64,000 bases of DNA from an uncultured Oscillospiraceae bacterium. GTDB taxonomy: Bacteria > Bacillota > Clostridia > Oscillospirales > Ruminococcaceae. Every line of letters begins with the position of its first letter. The first letter of the stretch is position 1. The position numbers were made by a program, and so were the translations under genes. The notes under the pieces were generated by a model. That model was given only the letters and a program-made list of their open reading frames with translations. It had not been told where the DNA came from and did no database searches. The DNA lies in contig CABUEI010000004.1 in assembly GCA_902490585.1 (NCBI GenBank), positions 49,337 through 113,336 on the forward strand, given 5' to 3'. This document shows positions 42,890 to 50,011 of the stretch, one piece after another.

Positions 42890-44809
42890 ATGATAAAAGT
42901 TACACTGAAAGACGGCAGCGTAAAGGAGCTCGAAAGTGCTTGTTCCGTATTTGACGTTGCAAAGGAAATAAGCCCTCGTCTTGCAAAGGCGGCTTGCGTT
43001 GCAAAGATTGACGGCGAGATCAAGGATCTGCGTACTGTAATTGACAGCGACTGCACACTTGAAATACTTACATTCGATGACGAGGACGGCAAGAAGGCAT
43101 TCCGCCACACCGCTTCTCATATTATGGCACAGGCTGTAAAAAGACTTTACCCCGATGTAAAGCTTGCAATCGGTCCTGCTATAGATAACGGTTTCTATTA
43201 CGACTTTGATAAAGATACTCCCTTTATGCCTGAAGATCTCGAGGCTATCGAAGCAGAGATGAAGAAGATAGTAAAGGAAGATTTAAAGCTCGAACAGTTT
43301 GAAATGGCTCCTGCAGATGCTATTAAGTATCTCAAGGAGATTGACGAGCCTTACAAGGTTGAGCTTTGCGAGGAGCACGCAGGCAAGAACGAGCCTATAT
43401 CCTTCTATAAGCAGGGCGAATTCACAGATTTATGTGCAGGTCCTCACCTTATGTCAACAGGCTATGTAAAGGCATTCAAGCTGACAAGCTGTACAGGCGC
43501 TTACTGGAGAGGCAGTGAAAAGAACAAGATGCTCTCCCGTATCTATGCCACAGCATTCCCCAAGGCATCAGAACTTGAGGCATACCTCAATATGATTGAA
43601 GAAGCAAAGAAGCGTGACCACAGAAAGCTCGGCAAGGAACTTGAGCTCTTCACAATTATGGACGAGGGTCCCGGATTCCCGTTCTTCTTACCCAAGGGTA
43701 TGACGCTCAAGAATACTCTTATTGATTACTGGCGTCAGATACACACCCGTGACGGCTATGTTGAGATTTCCACTCCTATAATGCTCAACCGTCAGCTTTG
43801 GGAAACATCGGGTCACTGGGATCATTACAAAGAGAATATGTATACTACTGTAATTGACGATACAGAGTTTGCCATAAAGCCTATGAACTGCCCAGGCGGA
43901 ATACTTGTATACAAGTCAAAGCCCCGTTCATACAGAGATTTACCTATTAGAATGGGCGAACTCGGACTTGTTCACCGTCACGAAAAGTCAGGTGCACTTC
44001 ACGGTCTTATGCGTGTAAGATGCTTCACACAGGACGATGCGCATATCTTTATGACTCCCGATCAGATTACGGACGAGATAAAGGGCGTTGTAAGACTTAT
44101 TGACGAGGTTTACAAGCTGTTCGGATTCAAGTATCACGTTGAGCTTTCAACACAGCCCGAAGACAGTATGGGCAGTCAGGAAGACTGGGATATGGCAACA
44201 GAGGGCTTACGCAAGGCTCTTGACGGCCTCGGACTTCCTTACGTTGTAAACGAGGGCGACGGTGCATTCTACGGACCTAAGATAGATTTCCACCTTGAAG
44301 ACTCACTCGGCAGAACATGGCAGTGCGGTACTATCCAGCTCGACTTCCAGTTACCTATGAGATTTGAGCTTGAATACACAGGTGCTGACGGCGAGAAGCA
44401 CAGACCTATTATGATCCACCGTGTTGTATTCGGTTCTATCGAAAGATTTATCGGTATCCTGACAGAACACTTCGCAGGTGCATTCCCGATATGGCTTGCT
44501 CCCGTACAGGTTGAGCTTATGCCTATCGCTGACCGTCATAATGAATTTACTTCAAAGGTAGCCGCTGAGCTCAAGAGCCGTGGCATCAGAGTTGAAGTTG
44601 ATGGCAGAAGTGAAAAAATCGGCTTCAAGATTCGTGAAGCACAGCTTCAGAAGATTCCTTATATGCTGGTTATCGGCGATAAGGAAGTTGAAACCGAAAA
44701 CGTTTCTATCCGTTGCCGCAAGCGTGGCGATATCGGCACTATGTCGGTAAATGACTTCTGCGACATGGTAGAAAAGGAGATAAAGAAAAAGACTATCATT
44801 ACTGATTGA
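42890..44809 (+). CDS. thrS: Threonyl-tRNA synthetase
   Basis: 639 residues. A class II synthetase with an N-terminal TGS domain (about 1-62), a second-shell editing domain (HTASHIMAQ, CAGPHLMSTG), the catalytic core (MNCPGG, RHEKSGALHGLMRVRCFTQDD, FYGPKIDF) and a C-terminal anticodon domain. The editing histidines and zinc-site residues are present, so it should proofread Ser-tRNA-Thr. Its ribosome site GGAGG precedes the ATG. Control appears to rest on the promoter, since no T-box leader fits in the 50-nt leader. Confidence 0.96.
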   Translation: MIKVTLKDGSVKELESACSVFDVAKEISPRLAKAACVAKIDGEIKDLRTVIDSDCTLEILTFDDEDGKKAFRHTASHIMAQAVKRLYPDVKLAIGPAIDNGFYYDFDKDTPFMPEDLEAIEAEMKKIVKEDLKLEQFEMAPADAIKYLKEIDEPYKVELCEEHAGKNEPISFYKQGEFTDLCAGPHLMSTGYVKAFKLTSCTGAYWRGSEKNKMLSRIYATAFPKASELEAYLNMIEEAKKRDHRKLGKELELFTIMDEGPGFPFFLPKGMTLKNTLIDYWRQIHTRDGYVEISTPIMLNRQLWETSGHWDHYKENMYTTVIDDTEFAIKPMNCPGGILVYKSKPRSYRDLPIRMGELGLVHRHEKSGALHGLMRVRCFTQDDAHIFMTPDQITDEIKGVVRLIDEVYKLFGFKYHVELSTQPEDSMGSQEDWDMATEGLRKALDGLGLPYVVNEGDGAFYGPKIDFHLEDSLGRTWQCGTIQLDFQLPMRFELEYTGADGEKHRPIMIHRVVFGSIERFIGILTEHFAGAFPIWLAPVQVELMPIADRHNEFTSKVAAELKSRGIRVEVDGRSEKIGFKIREAQLQKIPYMLVIGDKEVETENVSIRCRKRGDIGTMSVNDFCDMVEKEIKKKTIITD

Positions 44810-44831
44810 TAGCTTTAAAGGAGGTCTTACT

Positions 44832-45029
44832 ATGGATCTTACTTCTTATATTGCAAGTATGTCTGTCAGCATGGCACAGGCAAACGTTGCACAGAGCGTT
44901 TCCACAGCAATGCTTTCAAAGAGCATTGACAGCATAGAACAGAGCGGAGCAGAGGTTGTTGATTTGATCAACAGCGCCGATATACCGCCTGCCGGAGTAA
45001 CGGGACACGTTCTGAATGTCAGAGCATAA
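44832..45029 (+). CDS. YjfB-family small protein
   Basis: 65 residues. Matches the YjfB/putative motility protein family seen in Firmicutes: an alanine- and serine-rich helical sequence (MSVSMAQANVAQSVSTAM). It follows thrS with AAAGGAGG close upstream and ends in a hairpin terminator. Its role is unknown; no flagellar gene is nearby. Confidence 0.75.
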   Translation: MDLTSYIASMSVSMAQANVAQSVSTAMLSKSIDSIEQSGAEVVDLINSADIPPAGVTGHVLNVRA

Positions 45030-45037
45030 ATTTTATG

Positions 45038-45071
45038 AAAAACTGTCGTTTTTTCGGCAGTTTTTCTTTTT
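45038..45071 (+). terminator. Terminator after thrS-yjfB
   Basis: AAAAACTG (45038-45045) pairs with CAGTTTTT (45058-45065), followed by T-rich sequence. Confidence 0.85.
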
Positions 45072-45076
45072 TTCTC

Positions 45077-45107
45077 TTGACATGGAGTTAACTCCATGTG
45101 ATAATAT
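45077..45107 (+). promoter_or_regulatory. MerR-type promoter with 19-bp spacer and palindromic operator
   Basis: TTGACA (45077-45082), 19-nt spacer, TAATAT (45102-45107). A 20-bp perfect palindrome (45080-45099), with half-sites ACATGGAGTT and AACTCCATGT, fills the spacer. This is the layout bound and activated by MerR-family regulators. Confidence 0.9.
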
Positions 45108-45134
45108 AAAAGTACCGAAAGGACGGGATGATTT

Positions 45135-45509
45135 ATGACAATTTCAGAAGTAAGCAAAAAGTACGATATTTCCACCGACACACTCCGTTATTATGAGCGT
45201 ATCGGTTTACTGCCCCCTGTTCCGAGAACAAAGAGTGGACTGCGTGATTATGATGAAAATTCCTGCAAATCCGTAGAGTTTATCAAGTGTATGAGAAACG
45301 CAGGACTTCCCATAGAAGCACTTATTGAGTATATGACCCTTTACAAAGAGGGCGATTCTACTGCTGAAGCCCGTATGGCGATACTCGTTGAACAGCGTGA
45401 AGCACTCCTCAGCAGAATTGAAGAAATGCAAAGCACACTTGCCAGACTTGACAGAAAAATCGAGATGTACAAGGGTATGTGTTCGCCCAAGTGTTGCGGT
45501 AAAAAATAA
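45135..45509 (+). CDS. MerR-family transcriptional regulator
   Basis: 124 residues. The N-terminal winged helix has SEVSKKYDISTDTLRYYERIGLLPP, as in AdhR/NmlR-type regulators, then a dimerisation coiled coil (about 75-115). The C-terminus ends GMCSPKCCGKK, a Cys cluster that could sense metal or thiol stress. The promoter has the 19-bp spacer and palindrome typical of MerR operators, so the gene is probably autoregulated. AAAGGA lies upstream. No target gene is adjacent on the plus strand; the next gene is convergent. Confidence 0.88.
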   Translation: MTISEVSKKYDISTDTLRYYERIGLLPPVPRTKSGLRDYDENSCKSVEFIKCMRNAGLPIEALIEYMTLYKEGDSTAEARMAILVEQREALLSRIEEMQSTLARLDRKIEMYKGMCSPKCCGKK

Positions 45510-45517
45510 AGTTATAT

Positions 45518-45558
45518 AAAAACAGCGTTCGTGTGATTTTTGCACGGACGCTGTTTTT
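45518..45558. terminator. Bidirectional terminator between merR and DUF4364 genes
   Basis: AAAAACAGCGTTCGTG (45518-45533) pairs with CACGGACGCTGTTTTT (45543-45558), one mismatch. Symmetric A/T flanks serve both convergent genes. Confidence 0.93.
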
Positions 45559-45572
45559 ATATTAACTGTAAT

Positions 45573-46175
45573 TTAAATTTTTGTATCATCAAGCACTTCC
45601 TGTATCTCCTTTTCCGATACAGTCAGATATCCTTGTATAAACGAATTAAGCACGTTTCTGTATGCACCTACAGGGTTGTCGAAAACTCTCTTTTCCATTT
45701 GCTCGGCGCTTTCTCTTGTCGGAGCGTAAATTTTAAGCTCCATAAGATCCGTACCGCCCATCTCGTTTATGAAACGTATACATAGCTGATAACCGCCTTG
45801 CTCAACCTTTACAATTTCAGTCTTGACAGTCTTTTCAAGACGTGAGTGCGAGGTGATCTTTTTAGCATAGTAAACCGTATCTTCTCTTATCGAAAGGGGA
45901 AGGGTATAGCTGAGTTCTATAGCAAGATATTCGCTTTTTGCAGTCGGCAGGCAGGTTTCGTCATTTCCTGCTTTTTCGCAGGTGATAAGCCCCTTTTCTT
46001 CCATATCAAAAAGACAGCAAATAAGGTCAAAATACATTACAAAATCATGGTCAACAGTGCAACGCATAAGTTCGTCCTTTGTGATACTTCCGACCTTGTA
46101 AAGAATATAGGCTACAAGCACCTCAATGTCCTTGCGGTCATAAAGCGTATATTTAGGAACAGGTATGCTACCCAT
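45573..46175 (-). CDS. DUF4364 family protein, winged-helix-like
   Basis: 200 residues. A Clostridia family of unknown function. The N-terminal section (YTLYDRKDIEVLVAYILYKVGSITKDELMRC) looks like a winged helix, followed by a beta-rich C-terminal part. The start at 46175 has AAGGAGG 8 nt upstream; a longer frame from 46250 lacks one. It is third in a minus-strand operon behind aroA and aroC, 26 nt after aroC. A transcription regulator is possible but unproven. Confidence 0.72.
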   Translation of the reverse strand: MGSIPVPKYTLYDRKDIEVLVAYILYKVGSITKDELMRCTVDHDFVMYFDLICCLFDMEEKGLITCEKAGNDETCLPTAKSEYLAIELSYTLPLSIREDTVYYAKKITSHSRLEKTVKTEIVKVEQGGYQLCIRFINEMGGTDLMELKIYAPTRESAEQMEKRVFDNPVGAYRNVLNSFIQGYLTVSEKEIQEVLDDTKI

Positions 46176-46201
46176 ACATATTCCTCCTTTCAGCTTGAAA
46201 A

Positions 46202-47278
46202 TCAGATAAGATAAGATAAAATAGCAAGATTTGCCGCTGATTCGATACACGGCACTGCTCTCGGTACAATGCAGGGATCGTGTCTGCCCTTGATGCTCAG
46301 TGTTTCTTCCGTCATGGTTGTATAGTCAACCGTCTGCTGAGGTCTTGATATCGACGGTGTAGGTTTTACTGCGGCACGGAAAATAATCGGCATACCGCTT
46401 GTGATACCGCCTAAGATACCGCCGTGATTATTGGTTCTTGTCCTGATTTTGCCGTTTTCAATGCAGAATTCATCGTTGTTCTGACTACCGAACATATTTG
46501 CAACGTCAAATCCTGCTCCGAACTCAATACCCTTTACGGCAGGAACACCGAATACTATCTGTGATATTCTGTTTTCGATACCGTCGAACATAGGTGAGCC
46601 TACACCTGCCGGAAGTCCGACTGCGGCATACTCAATAATACCGCCTACAGAATCTAGACTTGCCGATGCACTTGTTATAATATCCCTCATCTGCTGTTCT
46701 ACAGAAGTGTCTATCAGCGGGAGATAACGGCTTCTTACCTGTTTTAACTGCTCTGCGTTTACGTTTACAGGATCAAATCGTTCATCGCTTGCGTTCATGA
46801 TTGACAGTATATGTGCACCCGTTGTTATACCCTTGCTTTCGAGTATCTGCGATGTAACCGCTCCTGCAAATACCAGCGGAGCAGTAATTCTGCCTGAAAA
46901 ATGTCCGCCGCCACGCAGGTCATTACTGCCGTTATATCGTACATATCCCGTATAATCCGCATGACCGGGACGTGCAAGGTGGCTTACACTCTTATAATCT
47001 GCCGAATGTTGATCCGTATTCTGAATTACGGCACAAAGAGGAGTGCCTGTCAGTACGCCGTCTACCATTCCCGATACTACGTTAGGAAAATCCTTTTCGT
47101 TTCGCATTGTGCTTGTACCGTCTTTTTTAGGAGCACGTCTTGCCATAAAGTCAAGCACTGCATCAAAATCTATTTTAATACCACCCGGAAGTCCGTCGAT
47201 TACAACACCGATTGCCTTACCGTGTGATTCTCCGAATATTGAAACGGAAAGATCTCCGAATTTAAACGCTGATGACAT
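46202..47278 (-). CDS. aroC: Chorismate synthase
   Basis: 358 residues. Converts EPSP to chorismate with reduced FMN, the last step of the shikimate pathway. Diagnostic segments are GESHGKAIGVVIDGLPGG, RPGHADYTGYVRY, GGGHFSGRITAP and the C-terminal GRHDPCIVPRAVPC. The start lies within the end of aroA, overlapping by 17 nt, so the two are co-translated. Only the last two steps of the pathway are encoded here. Confidence 0.95.
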   Translation of the reverse strand: MSSAFKFGDLSVSIFGESHGKAIGVVIDGLPGGIKIDFDAVLDFMARRAPKKDGTSTMRNEKDFPNVVSGMVDGVLTGTPLCAVIQNTDQHSADYKSVSHLARPGHADYTGYVRYNGSNDLRGGGHFSGRITAPLVFAGAVTSQILESKGITTGAHILSIMNASDERFDPVNVNAEQLKQVRSRYLPLIDTSVEQQMRDIITSASASLDSVGGIIEYAAVGLPAGVGSPMFDGIENRISQIVFGVPAVKGIEFGAGFDVANMFGSQNNDEFCIENGKIRTRTNNHGGILGGITSGMPIIFRAAVKPTPSISRPQQTVDYTTMTEETLSIKGRHDPCIVPRAVPCIESAANLAILSYLI

Positions 47279-48479
47279 CTGCTATACCTCCGAGTGCTCT
47301 GAAATCGTCAAAAAATCCGGGATAGGATTTGTTTGTACATTCAGCGCCTTTTATTATTACATCGCCTGTTGAACGTGTAGCCGCAACAGCACCTGCCATT
47401 GCTATTCTGTGGTCGTTATAGAAACGCACTGTTCCGCCGCTGAACTTTTCTAAAGGGAAAATTTCAATGCTGTCACTGTGAGCAACCGCTTTTCCGCCAA
47501 GGTCGTTTATAAGCTCTGTGGTAGCTTCCAGTCGATCGCATTCCTTTATGCGTAATCTCTCACAGTTTATTATCCTGCTAGGCTTCTTCCAGAAACTCAT
47601 CATTACCGCAATTGCAGGTACAAGGTCGGGAATATCCGATGCGTCGATTACAGATAAATCGCCGCCGTTTCTGAATTTATCGGCAATATCAACTATAGCT
47701 TTATCGCCCTGTACACTGTTCATATTGAGATTTGTAAGTTCTATATCAGAACCTGCACAGTTTGCAGCAAGGAAAAATGCACTCTGTGACATATCCGCTT
47801 CAACAGTACAGTTATGCGGCTGATATTTCTGACCGCCCTTTATAAAATAGCCGTTTTCCGTTTCGGCAATCTCAACACCGAACTGTTTCATGCAGTCAAT
47901 AGTGATATTTACATAGGGTCTTGATTCAAGTCGTGTGGTGAGTATGATTTCACTGTCTTCTTTCAGTACGGAAAGTGCAAGCAAAAGACCTGTTATGAAC
48001 TGCGATGAAACACTGCCGTCTATATAATACTTTCCGCCGTGTAGTTTTCCGTGAACCTTATATGGCATTGCGAGCGTTTCAAACACCGCACCGTTATCCG
48101 TCATCGGCTTTATAATCGGTGTTATCGGTCTTTCGGGCAATTTCCCCCTGCCTGAAAATTCTGTTTCACAGCCGAATGCCGAAAAAATCGGGATCATAAA
48201 TCTCAGCGTTGAACCGCTTTCAAAGCAATCTATTGCCGCTGTTTTTGCAGGATTTACTATTCCTTTTACGTCATAACTGCCGTTTTCACCTTTTATCTCC
48301 GCTCCGAGTGCAGTCAGCGCATTTATTGTTGCGTGTGAATCCATACACTCAAGCAGGTTATCTATATGTGTCTTACCGTCACATAAAGCCGCACATATAA
48401 GCATTCTGTGGGATATGCTTTTTGAGGGCGGCACTGTCAGCTTTCCGCTAAGCTTTGACGGTGTTATTTTAATATCCAT
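47262..48479 (-). CDS. aroA: 3-phosphoshikimate 1-carboxyvinyltransferase (EPSP synthase)
   Basis: 405 residues. Joins shikimate-3-phosphate and PEP. VPPSKSISHRMLICAAL is the PEP/S3P site; RPITPIIKP and DHRIAMAGAVAAT are present. The motif that is LGNAGT in E. coli reads ESGSTLRF (87-94), with Ser at the place of the well-known Gly96; similar variants occur in Clostridia. It is slightly shorter than class I enzymes. A consensus minus-strand promoter (48514-48542) drives aroA, aroC and DUF4364. Confidence 0.93.
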   Translation of the reverse strand: MDIKITPSKLSGKLTVPPSKSISHRMLICAALCDGKTHIDNLLECMDSHATINALTALGAEIKGENGSYDVKGIVNPAKTAAIDCFESGSTLRFMIPIFSAFGCETEFSGRGKLPERPITPIIKPMTDNGAVFETLAMPYKVHGKLHGGKYYIDGSVSSQFITGLLLALSVLKEDSEIILTTRLESRPYVNITIDCMKQFGVEIAETENGYFIKGGQKYQPHNCTVEADMSQSAFFLAANCAGSDIELTNLNMNSVQGDKAIVDIADKFRNGGDLSVIDASDIPDLVPAIAVMMSFWKKPSRIINCERLRIKECDRLEATTELINDLGGKAVAHSDSIEIFPLEKFSGGTVRFYNDHRIAMAGAVAATRSTGDVIIKGAECTNKSYPGFFDDFRALGGIADVISV

Positions 48480-48513
48480 TATGTTCCACCTTTGAACTGC
48501 ATTTATCTAACTA

Positions 48514-48542
48514 ATAATACTATAAAACAGCCGAAAAGTCAA
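48514..48542 (-). promoter_or_regulatory. Sigma-A promoter of aroA-aroC-DUF4364
   Basis: Minus-strand TTGACT, 17-nt spacer, TATTAT (complement of 48537-48542 and 48514-48519). Confidence 0.85.
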
Positions 48543-48579
48543 GTTAAGAGAACAGTGTGAAACCCTTATAAATCAAAAG

Positions 48580-48605
48580 CCGACACTGAGTTCAATCAGT
48601 GCCGG
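48580..48605 (-). terminator. Terminator of the TetR gene
   Basis: CCGACACTGA (48580-48589) pairs with TCAGTGCCGG (48596-48605), one mismatch; on the minus strand it is followed by CTTTTGATTT. Confidence 0.7.
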
Positions 48606-48618
48606 TTGTTTTTGAATA

Positions 48619-49182
48619 TTACTTTTGGTTTGCGTTTTCAAGAGCTGTTCTGAGTGTTCCGGCAAGAAGTGCGGACATCTTGGCTATAAGGTCGTCAGGC
48701 TCGCTTTTCATACCGCCTTCAAGCCAGTCAAGTACTATTCCCACAATAGCGTACTTATAGAATGACGCTATGAATTTCTTATCTTCATCGGAAACATTCA
48801 GTTCAAGCTGTTTTGAAGCCTTGTCGATGAATTTGTTTGCAAAGTCGAGCGAAACGCTGTAGAGGTAGCGTTCTATCGTTTCACGGTGAAGAGAATTGTA
48901 AACGTGGTAAACAAGCTTTTTGTTCTCCTTTACGAAGCAAAGCCCTGTCTTGAGTCCTTCCTCCCACGACTGACCTACCTCCATCTTTTCTACGGATTTC
49001 TGCGCTTCAGTAAGGAAGATTTCTTCGAGAAGCTGATAAATATCGCTGTAATGATAATAGAACGTGTTGCGGTTTACTCCGCAGTCATCGGTGATGTTCT
49101 TTACAGTTATTTTATCTAAGGGCTGATTGCTCAGCAGTTTTTTGAACGATTCCTGTATTGCTCTTTTGGTAAGTTCGGACAT
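48619..49182 (-). CDS. TetR-family repressor
   Basis: 187 residues. The N-terminal HTH (about 6-52) contains DKITVKNITDDCGVNRNTFYYHY, close to the DhaS-like TetR subgroup. The ligand-binding C-terminal helices lack recognisable specificity. AACGGAGGTAAT precedes the ATG. It is divergent from the DUF308/MMPL operon, and TTTTAGGCA/TGCCTAAAA boxes lie between the two promoters, so it probably represses that operon and itself. The inducing ligand is unknown. Confidence 0.88.
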   Translation of the reverse strand: MSELTKRAIQESFKKLLSNQPLDKITVKNITDDCGVNRNTFYYHYSDIYQLLEEIFLTEAQKSVEKMEVGQSWEEGLKTGLCFVKENKKLVYHVYNSLHRETIERYLYSVSLDFANKFIDKASKQLELNVSDEDKKFIASFYKYAIVGIVLDWLEGGMKSEPDDLIAKMSALLAGTLRTALENANQK

Positions 49183-49234
49183 ATTACCTCCGTTTTAGCC
49201 TGTGGTTTCTCCTGCTTTCTATTTTACGGTTATA

Positions 49235-49263
49235 ATTATACAACATTCCCGTTAAAAATTCAA
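49235..49263 (-). promoter_or_regulatory. Sigma-A promoter of the TetR gene
   Basis: Minus-strand TTGAAT, 17-nt spacer, TATAAT (complement of 49258-49263 and 49235-49240). Confidence 0.85.
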
Positions 49264-49264
49264 G

Positions 49265-49324
49265 TTTTAGGCAAAAAGTCGCATCTGCCTAAAAATCGGT
49301 CAATTTATACCGATTGCCCTAAAA
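49265..49324. promoter_or_regulatory. Candidate TetR operators
   Basis: TTTTAGGCA (49265-49273), its complement TGCCTAAAA (49286-49294), and a near copy TGCCCTAAAA (49315-49324) lie between the divergent promoters; ATCGGT/ACCGAT (49295-49300 and 49309-49314) forms another inverted pair. They abut the tetR -35 box. Confidence 0.5.
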
Positions 49325-49349
49325 TTGAACAGTGGCGCAGGATTGACCG

Positions 49350-49378
49350 TTGTATAAACCGTCACGGCGGGTTAAAAT
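49350..49378 (+). promoter_or_regulatory. Sigma-A promoter of the DUF308-MMPL operon
   Basis: TTGTAT (49350-49355), 17-nt spacer, TAAAAT (49373-49378). Confidence 0.7.
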
Positions 49379-49411
49379 ATAGCTGTAAAGAAAAAGAAAG
49401 GACTGAAAATC

Positions 49412-50011
49412 ATGAGATTTATCAAACGTGCAAAAGCAGCATATATTTCCACTTGCGCCGCAATAGCGGTCATAGGACTTATACTTATTCTTTTCCCGGA
49501 GATTTCAATGCTTGCGGTATGCTATATGCTCGGAATAGCGGCTATAGTATTCGGCATTGTAAAAATCACGGGATATTTTTCAGCCGACCCCTACGGGCTG
49601 GCGTTCCAGTTTGACTTTGCATTCGGTATCATAGCGATTCTGCTCGGACTTGTAGTTATTATCCATCCGGGTAATATAATGGCTCTGGTGCCTGTCATAA
49701 TGGGCATTTATTTTATGATCGACGGCATAATGAAGATACAGACAGCCGTTGATGCAAAGCGTTTTGGCGTAAGGAGCTGGTGGCTGATTCTTGTCAGCGC
49801 AATAGTTACAGGCGGAATAGGAATACTGTTACTCGTAAATCCATTTGAGAGTGCGGTAGCGCTTACTGTTCTGCTCGGTATCACATTGCTTGCGGACGGC
49901 ATTTCAAATATATGGATTGCCGCATACACAGTCAAGGCTATAAAAAAAGAAGTACACGCCGATGACAAAATCTATGTAGAAACAAGCAACAGGGAGGACA
50001 AAGATGATTAA
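49412..50011 (+). CDS. DUF308 (HdeD-family) membrane protein
   Basis: 199 residues with about six transmembrane helices in three hairpin pairs (IAVIGLILILFPEISML; FGIIAILLGLVVIIHPGN; AIVTGGIGILLLVNPF), the HdeD/DUF308 repeat. The C-terminus is polar and charged (SNREDKDD). It starts the operon after AAAGGA and overlaps the MMPL gene by 8 nt. HdeD is an acid-stress protein in enterobacteria; the role here is unknown and likely envelope stress linked to the transporter. Confidence 0.82.
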   Translation: MRFIKRAKAAYISTCAAIAVIGLILILFPEISMLAVCYMLGIAAIVFGIVKITGYFSADPYGLAFQFDFAFGIIAILLGLVVIIHPGNIMALVPVIMGIYFMIDGIMKIQTAVDAKRFGVRSWWLILVSAIVTGGIGILLLVNPFESAVALTVLLGITLLADGISNIWIAAYTVKAIKKEVHADDKIYVETSNREDKDD

